A stretch of DNA of 64,000 bases, from positions 1,096,420 to 1,160,419 of the forward strand of contig BLAL01000208.1 in the NCBI GenBank assembly GCA_015698045.1. Reading direction: 5' to 3'. The notes under the pieces are model-generated. The model was not told the DNA's origin. It was given only the letters and a program-made list of their open reading frames with translations, and ran no database searches. The position numbers and the translations under genes were made by a program. Shown one piece after another: positions 1-8,640 of this stretch. Origin of the DNA: Rhizophagus clarus (taxonomy: Eukaryota; Glomeromycota; Glomeromycetes; Glomerales; Glomeraceae). Numbering within the stretch: position 1 is the first letter of the stretch; every line of letters begins with the position of its first letter.

Positions 1-1443
1 GTAATGGCAAGTTTTCGTTTCTTTCAAGATGTCTCTAGAGCTCCTAGAAAAGCAGAAGACTTATCACAAGAAGAAGACCATTGGATAAGATCAGCATACA
101 CAGGAGCTTTAACATGGGCTGAGCCATATGAAGGAATTGCGACCGAATTGGATTTCAATGAATATTATCCATATATCTTATCTAGTTATATGTCAGGCTG
201 ACCAGTAAGAGCAGGTGAATTTAAAATAATCACACATATTAGAACTGATTCTATCAAGGATCACCTAAAGTATGGTATTTATCGAGTCTTCATAGAAGGT
301 CAATCAGCGGAACAGAAATGTACAAGAGGATTTCGTTATAATCCTACAGGATATTACACTCACTATGATTTATTAATAGCAATGGATCTAGGTCTCCATA
401 TAGAGTTATCTTCCGAAAGTCCTAATGCTCTTATATTTGAGCAAACTAAGCTCATGAGCGGACAAGATATTTTCAATCAATGGGCAAGTTATCTTACAGA
501 GATCAAGGAAGAGGGTGGGAAAGTGGGAAAAGTAGCCAAACATATACTAGTATCACTCTGGGGGTGATTATACTTAAATGGGAGAAGACCAGGACCACAT
601 CGGCGTATGGCACCTTTTATCTCAGCAAAGAGATGCAAAATTATATCAGAAAAAATTAGACCACTAGGAGATCGTGTAAAGCGTATCCACACAGATGGTT
701 TTATTATTTCGGATAAAAATACTGAACAGCTGATAGAAAGATATGTAGGTGAGAAGAGTGATCTAAAAATTGCAAAATCAGGTATCGTGACGATAAAAAA
801 TGTAATGAATCTAAAGTGGATCGATTTTGAGGAAATAGTTTCACTATCTCTGAAATCAGAAAAATCACCCATCTATTTCATATCTTTGCCAAATAAGATT
901 TTCGATAGAATTTTCCAACATTATAGAAAGGATAGATACAAGAAAATGTATCCTCTTTTATTTGTTAATAAGCAATGGTATTATATTGCTAGAAGACTAG
1001 TATGGCAAAGAATATCTCTAACAGCTATTTCTGGGGTCAAGTTTACTAATGCATTGAGTAGAAATATGAAGCCAGCCATATGTGCACAAGTGTTAGGTCT
1101 AAAATTTATTGGAGAAATAAATATAGAACCAGATGTATACATTTCTGAAGTATGTAAGGCTTGCCCCAATTTACAATGGCTAGGTTTTGAAAATAGTGGA
1201 TCACGTATACTTAACAATAAAAATCTGGAAGTGCTTCTAGCCGAGTCTTCCAATTTAAAAAGACTCACGATAAGAGGTTCTAGACGCATAAGCCCAAAAA
1301 CATTTTTAAAAATTCCAGGGCTGGCTCCTAGTTTGAAAATAATAGAAATTAGGGAATGTTTACGGATTAGAGAGGATATATTAATTGATTTCCAAAACTT
1401 ATACCCAAAAATAAAACTCATATTTGAGTCCAATGAAGAATAG
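1..1443 (+). CDS. B-family DNA polymerase C-terminal half fused to an F-box/LRR domain; 5' end outside window; two in-frame TGA
   Basis: One frame is open from base 1 to a TAG at 1441 apart from TGA at 199-201 and 565-567. The first half carries polymerase landmarks: a motif A-like DFNEYYPYIL just before the first TGA, then RYNPTGYYTHYDL, a motif B-like HILVSLWG, and the motif C-like IHTDGF. The same landmarks occur in the complete polymerase at 8641-10479. Where that protein ends, this one continues without a stop into LPNKIFDRIFQHY...LLFVNKQWYYIARRLVW, a typical F-box, followed by leucine-rich-repeat-like segments (CPNLQWLGF, NLKRLTIRG). F-box proteins are adaptors of SCF ubiquitin ligases. 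The F-box part could also be made alone from the ATG at 607. The TGA at 199 sits where the paralogue has an aromatic residue (Phe). Whether the full fusion is translated is unknown. Confidence 0.7.
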
Positions 1444-1524
1444 GATTAAATAACATTTACCCCAAATTATTTTATTTTTTTCTTCCCATTAATTAGACTA
1501 ACTTCTGCAATACTGAAGGTAAGA

Positions 1525-1749
1525 ATGGAAAGCGAGCGTCAAGCCGAAAGGATCCCAGAAGGACCAAGTAAAAAAGATTTATCCAATAATTTACCTAGCG
1601 ATCTGGAGGAGCTAACCAAAGTATTTGAGAAAAATTTGGAGGGACTAGAAAACCTTGTAAAATTGTTTAAAAGCGATATGAATAAAATGTTTGATATTTC
1701 CAATTCCAGTTTCTCAAGCAGTTCGATTAATGCTAATCTGAAGAAATGA
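1525..1749 (+). CDS. Small hypothetical protein, 74 aa
   Basis: A short ATG-started ORF ends with TGA at 1747. It is rich in charged residues, with a probable amphipathic helix in the middle (LEELTKVFEKNLEGLENLVK) and a Ser-rich tail. I recognise no family. It follows the polymerase/F-box gene by about 80 bases in the same direction. It could equally be a chance ORF. Confidence 0.3.
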   Translation: MESERQAERIPEGPSKKDLSNNLPSDLEELTKVFEKNLEGLENLVKLFKSDMNKMFDISNSSFSSSSINANLKK

Positions 1750-2324
1750 TTATCATCTTGGAAGAATTGCTGAGCCATGCACTACGCTTTCAGCCAAATT
1801 GTGCGACAAAATAAATGATCACACGAGCAGGTCTGTGCAACAGGAAAATTTCTTACATATCAAGTGAAAGAAATTACTATTCTTATTTTTTCCCCAAACA
1901 AACATGAGAAAAAATGTGAAAGAAGGTCTAGTTGCAACACAGGGCCTACCATATAAGTAAATAATAACGTCAAAACCATATGTTATGGAGGGCTGAGGGA
2001 GTCACAATTTTGAGATCGTCAGGCGTAAAGCCAACTATATGTCTTGCAAAGTAGATCTCCATGTGAAAAGGTATGAGGATTTCGTTTCCATATGCTTTTA
2101 TAGAACTCTTGGCATCAGATGACAATGTTAATCATATACCTGTTGGCTTTTTATTATTTCGCGAGCCCAGAAATAAATATAAAGCGTGAAAAATACAGGT
2201 AGAAGTCGAGTCAACCTTCTCGCAAAAAACTTAAGGTAAGTATATGCCAGAAGTTATGTATGCTCGCGATGCGACATAAAAAATACTCACTATGGGCTCT
2301 TAAATTTAGGAAACTTGCTACACA
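1750..2324. other. Intergenic, no gene recognised
   Basis: AT-rich sequence with no ORF or repeat I can support. It may contain the promoter of the Crinkler-like gene that follows. Confidence 0.5.
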
Positions 2325-2666
2325 ATGACTGATAACAATGATAGGGATGGTATTGATATCACTCTCAATTGTCTTATCGTTCCCATAGGGAACCTTTTCG
2401 ATCTTCCAAGCAATCAAGTAGCTCAAGCAATTACAATTAACACAGGTCAAAGGGTTAGCGTACTTGAAAATGCAATTCGTAACTGGATAAACCAGTTAGG
2501 CCTGTTGGAAGTACAATTTTCTAATCTTTCTCTAAGGATTCGTCAGATCCATCCTGGAACCATTAGTGAAAGACCAATGAACTCTCAAGCCTATATTTCT
2601 GATTTTTTTAATGATCCATTTCAACCTCGAGTGGACCACTTTCATGTCACTGTATATTCTCCATAA
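2325..2666 (+). CDS. Crinkler-type header (ubiquitin-like N-terminal) domain protein, 113 aa
   Basis: The protein opens with DITLNCLIVPIGNLFDL, then VSVLENAIRNWI, and ends with ISDFFNDPF..DHFHVTVYSP. This order (LxCLIV start, helix around a conserved xLxxAI, then a final hydrophobic strand before a Pro) matches the ubiquitin-like header domain of Crinkler (CRN) proteins, a family known from oomycetes and from Rhizophagus. In full-length CRNs the header is followed by a long effector C-terminus; here the ORF stops with TAA straight after the header. It may be a solo header, a truncated CRN, or exon 1 of a spliced gene whose remainder was displaced by the Tc1 element 100 bases downstream. No signal peptide is visible. 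The family call rests on pattern recognition only. Confidence 0.55.
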   Translation: MTDNNDRDGIDITLNCLIVPIGNLFDLPSNQVAQAITINTGQRVSVLENAIRNWINQLGLLEVQFSNLSLRIRQIHPGTISERPMNSQAYISDFFNDPFQPRVDHFHVTVYSP

Positions 2667-2761
2667 TTTTAGTATCATGTAGCGCTATAGTCGCAAATTT
2701 TATGTATTATAGGCTGGATTTTAGCAACGATTTATTTCATAAATTCATAAATAAAGTATTA

Positions 2762-4070
2762 CAGATGGTGCCCAAAATTAACCGGCCACTTTTCAAATTC
2801 GAAAAACTTATATATGTTAAATATGATGAAAATAAAAATTTAAGTTTAACATATTTATTATGCCTTCCTTTATTAAAATTTACAAAAATTTAATAATTTA
2901 TTCTATTTCCATTTGCGGAAATAACTGCATCAACCCTCCGAGGCATACTTTTGATCAGTTTTCTATAATATTCAGGAGGAATGTCATTCCACGCATCTGT
3001 AACATACTCCATAAGCACACTAATACTAGATGGTGGTGGCGAATGACGTCGAATCATCATCTTCATTTCGGCCCAGATATTTTCTATAGGATTGATATCT
3101 GATGACTGAGCTGGCCAGTCAAGCGTCACAATTCCGGCATTTTCACGTGCGGCCGTAGCAACTTTTGAACGGTGTGGTGCAGCATTATCCTCCTGAAAGA
3201 TTCCATTACCTTGTGGAAAATGTGTGTGCAAGGTAGGCACAACAAAATCATTAATAATTTTAGCATGTGTTTGGCCAGTAACTGAACCATTTAATGGAAC
3301 AATTGGCCCAAGGCCGCTCCAGGAAAAACACCCCCAAAACATTTTGCTAGGACTGTGTTTCACAGTAACTGAAATACAATCAGGATTTAACTCCTCCCCA
3401 GGTTCACGCCATACCATTTCCTGCCGACCCTGTTGAAATTGAGTGAAAGTGCTTTCATCTGAAAATAGGACTCTTTTCCATTTTCTTTCCGTCCAATTTT
3501 CATGTTCATAAGCCCACTCAAGCCGAGCCTGACAATGTGCTTCTGTCATTGCAGGTTTACGACGAGAAATACATGCTGTAACTCCAACTTTCTTAAGGTT
3601 TCGACGTATAGTATTACGAGAAATAGGTTGCTTTGTTTGGGCTGTCCAAGTGGTCGCAATTTTTTTTGAACAAAGTCGACGATTTTCATTGTTTTCTTTA
3701 ATGAAGGACTTAAGTTTTTGTTGAGCTGGTGAGTCGAGAAGTGGTGGACGTCCAGTTTGTTTTTTTGGTGTTAAAGAGTGAGTTTCACGAAGGCGTTTAA
3801 GTATGTCATTAACTGTTGTTTTCCCACACCCCAGTTGTTTGGCAATTGTGCGACTTGAATGTCCACAATTGTGACCGTAAACAATTGCACCACGAGTTTT
3901 TGGGGTAAGTGGTTTCATTTTTCCGGAAAGTTCCAGAAGAAATGTGGCGCAGAGGATTGTTCATTGCGATTATAAATACAAAATTATTGTTTGTTTACAT
4001 CATAATAACACGTGATGATCGGCATAATTTTGGCAAAATAAAGTGGCCGGATAATTTTGGGCACCATCTG
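2762..4070 (-). mobile_element. Complete Tc1/mariner-type DNA transposon, 1309 bp
   Basis: Terminal inverted repeats of about 31 bp (CAGATGGTGCCCAAAATTA..., 2762-2793 and 4040-4070) differ at about one position. Each end is flanked by TA (2760-2761 and 4071-4072), the target duplication of this superfamily. The element contains a single uninterrupted transposase gene on the minus strand. Intact repeats and an intact ORF point to a recent insertion. It splits the interval between the Crinkler-like gene and the retropepsin gene. Confidence 0.95.
2890..3918 (-). CDS. Tc1-family transposase, 342 aa, apparently intact
   Basis: The N-terminus has paired helix-turn-helix domains (SSRTIAKQLGCGKTTVNDIL, then a GRPP linker). 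The catalytic DDE domain shows FSDEST (first Asp), FQEDNAAPHRS (second Asp) and SSDINPIENIWAEMK (Glu), which fits the DD34E pattern of Tc1. Its length is normal for the family (about 340 aa). The enzyme cuts and pastes the element at TA sites in the nucleus. All of its dozen or so Trp codons are TGG and no in-frame stop occurs, unlike the polymerase genes around it, so this is a useful internal control for the standard code. Confidence 0.95.
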   Translation of the reverse strand: MKPLTPKTRGAIVYGHNCGHSSRTIAKQLGCGKTTVNDILKRLRETHSLTPKKQTGRPPLLDSPAQQKLKSFIKENNENRRLCSKKIATTWTAQTKQPISRNTIRRNLKKVGVTACISRRKPAMTEAHCQARLEWAYEHENWTERKWKRVLFSDESTFTQFQQGRQEMVWREPGEELNPDCISVTVKHSPSKMFWGCFSWSGLGPIVPLNGSVTGQTHAKIINDFVVPTLHTHFPQGNGIFQEDNAAPHRSKVATAARENAGIVTLDWPAQSSDINPIENIWAEMKMMIRRHSPPPSSISVLMEYVTDAWNDIPPEYYRKLIKSMPRRVDAVISANGNRINY

Positions 4071-4418
4071 TATTTTAACGAATGTATATGAGAATAGGTC
4101 ACGTGTAATGATGCAATGCCTGTGCGACATAAAAGCCTATAGCGAAATTAAGCCAGGATGATATCGACCATATCTTGGTCAAGTTTGCGAAATAATAATA
4201 TTTACTGCGCCACGCACGTGACATTGTGAACTCGGTTCACATTCTATGAAATAAATTTGATATGTAAATAGACCCTTAAGAGATCTGCATATATATAATA
4301 ATAAAGTTTGCCCATATCAGGCCTTTCTCTTTTTTTAATTCATGTATAATCATAAATGTGCTTATCGAATAAATAAAATCATGAGGGATCCACAAACTAA
4401 TTCTTTCTTCTCACTATA
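4071..4418. other. Intergenic, no gene recognised
   Basis: AT-rich sequence after the right end of the Tc1 element. I see no ORF, RNA gene or clear repeat in it. Confidence 0.5.
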
Positions 4419-4477
4419 GTTCCTGGAACATTCCTGGAATATTCCTAGAACTATCAAGGAACTGGCAGGGAACTGGA
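4419..4477. repeat. Short array of TTCCTGGAA-like palindromes
   Basis: Three units at about 11-base spacing (GTTCCTGGAACA, TTCCTGGAATA, TTCCTAGAAC) are followed by looser GGAACTGG copies. A similar string (GAATATTCCTGGAAC) recurs at about 22,325, just past the large polymerase gene. The spacing does not match a canonical heat-shock element. It may be a terminal or subterminal motif of the virus-like region. Confidence 0.5.
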
Positions 4478-4563
4478 GAGATACTGAATTTTGGGCTAAC
4501 AAATGGGAAAAAGCAAAGAATAGTATAAGTATTCGAAAAAAAATATACTTTCTGGGTGCCTGT

Positions 4564-4842
4564 CTAAGCCAGTAACAGACGAATAGGCACCATATTTTTT
4601 TCATAAAACTGATCACTAATCTGATTACTTGCAAGATTAACCTGATCACTTGTTGGACTAACCCGCTCACTTGTTAGACTAATCTGATCACTTGTTGGAT
4701 TAACCCGCTCACTTGCTAAACTAATCTGATCAGTTGCTTGACTAGCCTGTTTACTGCACATATTTTTTAATCTTAGATGACGTTTAAGAATAGATGGATA
4801 ACAAAACTCTTTGAAGCAATACTGACAAGTTCAATCAGCTAG
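4564..4842 (-). CDS. C2HC zinc-finger segment with 13-aa repeats, reached in the -1 frame after the retropepsin
   Basis: Immediately after the A9 run at the end of the retropepsin ORF, the -1 frame reads a zinc finger, CQYCFKEF....LKRHLRLKNMC (C-x2-C...H...C), then two and a half 13-residue repeats of the type TSDQISLTSERVSP, and ends with TAA at 4564. One in-frame TGA (4831-4833) lies just before the finger. The segment has no plausible start of its own upstream of the finger (the first ATG, 4759-4761, is after it). The natural reading is a C-terminal extension of the protease made by -1 frameshifting, or an old frameshift mutation. A zinc finger beside a retropepsin recalls nucleic-acid-binding knuckles of Gag-Pol proteins, but it is not a CCHC knuckle. 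Confidence 0.5.
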
Positions 4843-5477
4843 TTTTTTTTTACAGGTTCTGGCTGTTTTCCCACAGTAAAAACATTTCGCTGGGACTTGT
4901 GAACTGATAGGGGGATGGTAATAGTTTTTCCGTTAGATGTGGCCTTAAATTCTCCTTTTATTAAAGGCTTCCATCCAGCTCGATATTGCCATTGCGTTCT
5001 AAGAATTACTAAAGATTTAGCATTTCCATTCTGATCTTTTTCCGCAGGCACAACAGAAAATTCATCCGTTATAGTGACTGTATTTTCACCAGAACCAATT
5101 GTTATGGGAACATTGTCCATAGTGCCAATGGATATGGATTGACTTGCGACTTCATTAAGCCTATGAATTTTTTTCCTATTAATTTTAATACCTAAAAGCT
5201 CTTCAACTAATTCTGCAATATTATCTGAAAATATAGAAGAATCTGATCCCGTATCAATCATTGCACAAGGTATTTCCAAACCTCCTATCTTACAATAAAT
5301 GGTCGCAACATCATCGGCATCCTTTATTTGTAAAAAATTTATCTCTAAGAGCTTTGGCCAATATATTTGGCTATTTTTTTTTTCAGCTGAGCGACACTGA
5401 GCATATGCCTTGATAGCATGATTCAAAGTATGCCTGCCTTCTGAGTGGTTATTATCTGGCAATGTTTCTATTTCCAT
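4839..5477 (-). CDS. Retropepsin-like aspartic protease, 212 aa
   Basis: Around residue 70 the protein has GGLEIPCAMIDTGSDSSIFS, a classical retropepsin active-site loop (hydrophobic-D-T-G-S), followed by the IGTMDNVPITIG strand and later LVILRTQWQYRAGWKP. Enzymes of this fold act as dimers and cleave Gag or other substrates. The 65 N-terminal residues are charged and unassigned. No reverse transcriptase or integrase follows it; the next genes are DNA-virus-like. The protease is distinct from the domain at 15,783-16,487 and, unlike it, keeps a normal DTG. The ATG at 5475-5477 is the first in a frame that is otherwise poorly coding upstream. Confidence 0.75.
   Translation of the reverse strand: MEIETLPDNNHSEGRHTLNHAIKAYAQCRSAEKKNSQIYWPKLLEINFLQIKDADDVATIYCKIGGLEIPCAMIDTGSDSSIFSDNIAELVEELLGIKINRKKIHRLNEVASQSISIGTMDNVPITIGSGENTVTITDEFSVVPAEKDQNGNAKSLVILRTQWQYRAGWKPLIKGEFKATSNGKTITIPLSVHKSQRNVFTVGKQPEPVKKN
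4843..4851 (-). promoter_or_regulatory. Candidate -1 frameshift slippery site (A AAA AAC)
   Basis: On the minus strand the retropepsin frame reads GTA AAA AAA AAC TAG. A AAA AAC is a canonical X XXY YYZ heptamer and lies directly before the stop. A one-base backward slip opens the zinc-finger frame. I did not identify a downstream pseudoknot. A simple homopolymer indel is the alternative. Confidence 0.45.
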
Positions 5478-5485
5478 AATATTAT

Positions 5486-5640
5486 TTGTCTTTCTTTTGG
5501 CTTGGTGCTGTCGTCAGTGCCGGGTTGCGCCCAGCGGAGGCTAAAGCCCCCTATACATCCTCCCTCTGTGGGGAAACCCTATTAGATCCCCTTCCAGTTA
5601 GGTTCCAGCGTCTTTACGGCACGTCTCTAACAATACCATG
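5486..5640. other. GC-rich island of unknown nature
   Basis: A stretch markedly richer in G+C than its surroundings (GTGCCGGGTTGCGCCCAGCGG, then AGGCTAAAGCCCCC) lies just upstream of the retropepsin start. It has several short inverted repeats. I tried a tRNA or tRNA-derived SINE reading and could not support it. It may be a fragment of a dispersed repeat. Confidence 0.4.
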
Positions 5641-6287
5641 GATAAATACCATTTCCATACCATACCCCCATCTGTCCCAAAAAATACCCCATCTGTCCTA
5701 CCATCTGTCCCATATATAACTACTCAAATTACTAATCTAACAAAGGAAAGAACAAGAAAACGAATAAGAAAGGAGAGTATAGGACAGATGGGACAGTAAG
5801 ACAGATGATAAAAAAAAATAATCAGATCACCTTTCCCAGAAAAAACTTTTGAAATTCGGGTATAAAATGTGTCCCATCTGACCCAATCTGTCCCATTTTT
5901 AGGAACGAGCTCAAACACACTTTAAAGTCCAAGTAGATATGCAAAAAAAAACCCTATCACCTAGTACGAACTCCTATATATACCCCCATACCAGTCATCA
6001 TAGTCATCAGTACCCATCTATCTGTACCATTCATTGGTGATCATTCATTGGTGATCAATCATCTGTCATCATAGTCGTCAGTACCCATCTATCTGTACCA
6101 ATCTATCTGTACCAATCATCAGTCCTCATACTAGATACCCATACCAGTCATCAATCTATTCGTACCTAAATGTATCAACCCCCAAGAGACAAATATACTG
6201 AAAAAATTTGTAATTAAACATAGTCGATATATAGGTATCAAAAAAAAATAAATTAAACAAAACTTCTACTAAAGTATCTAACTAACA
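5641..6287. repeat. Iteron-like repeat region upstream of the helicase gene
   Basis: The first part (5668-5900) holds at least five copies of CATCTGTCC or its complement, in both orientations. The second part (5995-6150) holds two direct copies of CATCATAGTC(A/G)TCAGTACCC followed by repeated CATCTATCTGTACC and two copies of ATTGGTGATCA. A TATATA lies at about 5973-5980. The array ends about 100 bases before the helicase start. Repeats of this kind could be origin iterons, promoter elements or a terminal repeat; nothing in the sequence decides. Confidence 0.55.
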
Positions 6288-8562
6288 ATGAGTAACCAAG
6301 TAGTAATCTCGAAATTCAGTGAATCCAAAGAAACATACAGTATTGATATACTAAAACAGCTTATCAAAGAGGCAAACAGTTTAGATGATATTACAAAAGC
6401 AAAGCGATATATTTGCAGTTACTTTATTCTCTGTTCCAATCCACATGGTGTATTTATGTGGCGACCTGATATTAAGAATTTTGAGCATATTCCCAAGAAA
6501 AATATTAGTATGCTTATTCGTCCTATAACTAAAACCTTCTTTAAGCAATCTAATCCTGAACAGCTTCTAACGAAAACAGAATTTAATATTGCTAAATGGT
6601 TTATATATGATAATTCTGCAACATGTGTAGCAACTTATGATCCTGCAAAGAAACGTATTTATAGGATTCAAGGTCAACTCTATCTTAACATTTTCCCAGG
6701 TTTCTTGCATCAATTACGTCCTTTAACAGACTTTTCAGCCAATATTCATCAGGCAGTCAAAATCATATTTACTCATATTCGGGATGTCTGGTGTTCAGGA
6801 GATTGGCAAATGGTTTGCTGGTATAGCTACTGGTAGAAAAATGTATTCGATTCTTTATCTTAAATCAGGTCAAGGCTGGGGTAAAGGTATTATAACTGAT
6901 TTTATCCAGCGTTATGTTTTAGGTACTCAGCTAGTCTATAAGACGAGCGATCCTGAAACAATTTTGGATAGTTTTAACAGGCAATTATTAGGTAAAGTAC
7001 TCCTTTTACTTGAAGAAATGCCAACAGAAAAAAGCCAATGGAATTCATTATATCGCGCTCTTAAAGATAAAGTTACTAGCGATACTATTGAAATTCATGA
7101 AAAATATAAAACACCTACCCAATATAAAAACTTTATGTCTACTATCGTTCTCACTAATGAAAATGCTCTTAGAGTTGAGAATGATGATAGACGAACAGTT
7201 TTCCTAGACGTCTCACCTACTCGAAAAGAAGATTTGCAATATTTCAAACAGTTAGATGATGCAATGAAATATCCAGGAGTGGGTGAGGCCTTTTATGCTT
7301 ACTTTAAAGCTATTGCCGATAAATATCCAGATTTTAATGGCAACCCACCTCCTATGACTGCATCTAAACAAGAGCATATAGTATCTACTCTTCCACCATT
7401 ATTTCAATTTATAAAGGAGACGTATATAGTAAATGCTGATTATACGACTACATGCTTACCGGTTCATAGATTATATGCCACCTATACAAGTTACTGTGTA
7501 AGTAAAAATATTACACCCTTATCTAAAGTTGTGGTTGCAAGAACATTATCTAATGAGTTAAATATAACAAGTGAACGAATTTATATAGATAAAAACTGTA
7601 CTAGAGTTTACAATATATCTAGAGAGACTTTATACGAGAAATATCTTAGTAATAACTGGATTCATGAAACTGATGAGATTGATATCGAGGAGATTGATAT
7701 TCCTAAAAAATCTGTATCTGATCCTAAAGCTCTCGATCAGTTCTTAGCACAAATTGGAATAGATATACCAAATGAGCAAAAGAAAAGTTCACCTCCAGTT
7801 CCTTCAAAGTCAGAACAAGAGAAGACAGAAGACCAACCCGTTACTTCAGAATCTGTTGAAAACCTAATAGATAACTTCATAACAGAACTAATTACTCTTA
7901 TGCCACCTTCGGTTAAGTCAGAGGAAGAACCAAAAGTAGAGCAAGAACCAGAGATAGAGCCAGAACCATATGGAACACCTGGTCCTTCTACTGAACTGCC
8001 ACTAAAGCAAGACCCAAAGTCAGTTCAGAAAGCTAATCCTGATCCTATGCCTAAAATGAATACCGCCAAATATTGGGAATGGATAGATAGACATAAATAT
8101 GACCACATAAAGCCCTGGTACAAGAATTCTCGTGATGATATGATAAATGAACTATATTCTGTATCCCTAGAATGCTGGGCTAAATATATGGATGAAGAAG
8201 CTCAATATGACTGGGAATTACTTTTAGCTGAATTGGAGGAATTTGATAAAATTGCAAGAAGAGATAATCTGTATCTCGCCCAATTTGGTGACGCCATAGA
8301 TAAGCTAAAAGAATGGATCAAATACAATGATGAGGTGGATAGGCAAATATCATGCTGTGAACTTGCCGACTATCTAAGAAGATACAACGAGAATAAGGAA
8401 ACTGTATTTGTAGAACCTCCTTCTGGCTATAAAGTTGCAAAATTACAACCACAGATAATAGAATGCCATAGCACAATAAATGAACGTGAATGTATAGAGG
8501 CCAATAGTGACGAATCTGATTATGATGAGGATGGTGCATTTGATGAAATTGATCAATTATAA
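6288..8562 (+). CDS. D5-like SF3 primase/helicase, interrupted by one frameshift near 6,800-6,836
   Basis: Two overlapping ORFs (6288-6836 and 6784-8562) together make one protein. The first carries a D5_N-like region ending HIRDVWCSGDWQ; the second continues with YLKSGQGWGKG (Walker A), VLLLLEEMP (Walker B), and TIVLTNENALRVENDDRR (sensor/arginine region), as in SF3 helicases of large DNA viruses and virus-like plasmids. Such helicases unwind DNA for replication and often carry a primase. The N-terminal primase part is not clear here. After about residue 340 of the second ORF the protein is low-complexity and rich in Glu, Pro and Ser, then charged to the TAA. All of its many Trp codons are TGG and there is no TGA. 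It is intronless and 78 bases upstream of the polymerase gene. Confidence 0.8.
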
Positions 8563-8640
8563 GGGCTAATTATTTTATTTTTTTTTCAAATATAGTAACG
8601 AAAAATTAGCAATTAAATAAATACTATATATTTCAAAGAA

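Noticed and set aside
489-872. 127-codon minus-strand ORF
   Set aside because: Antisense to the polymerase/F-box frame, no motif.
4419-4450. Heat-shock element
   Set aside because: Units are spaced at 11 bases with an extra base between inverted halves, not the contiguous 5-base modules required.
5500-5630. tRNA gene or tRNA-derived SINE
   Set aside because: Weak A- and B-box-like strings exist but no cloverleaf with a proper anticodon arm can be drawn.
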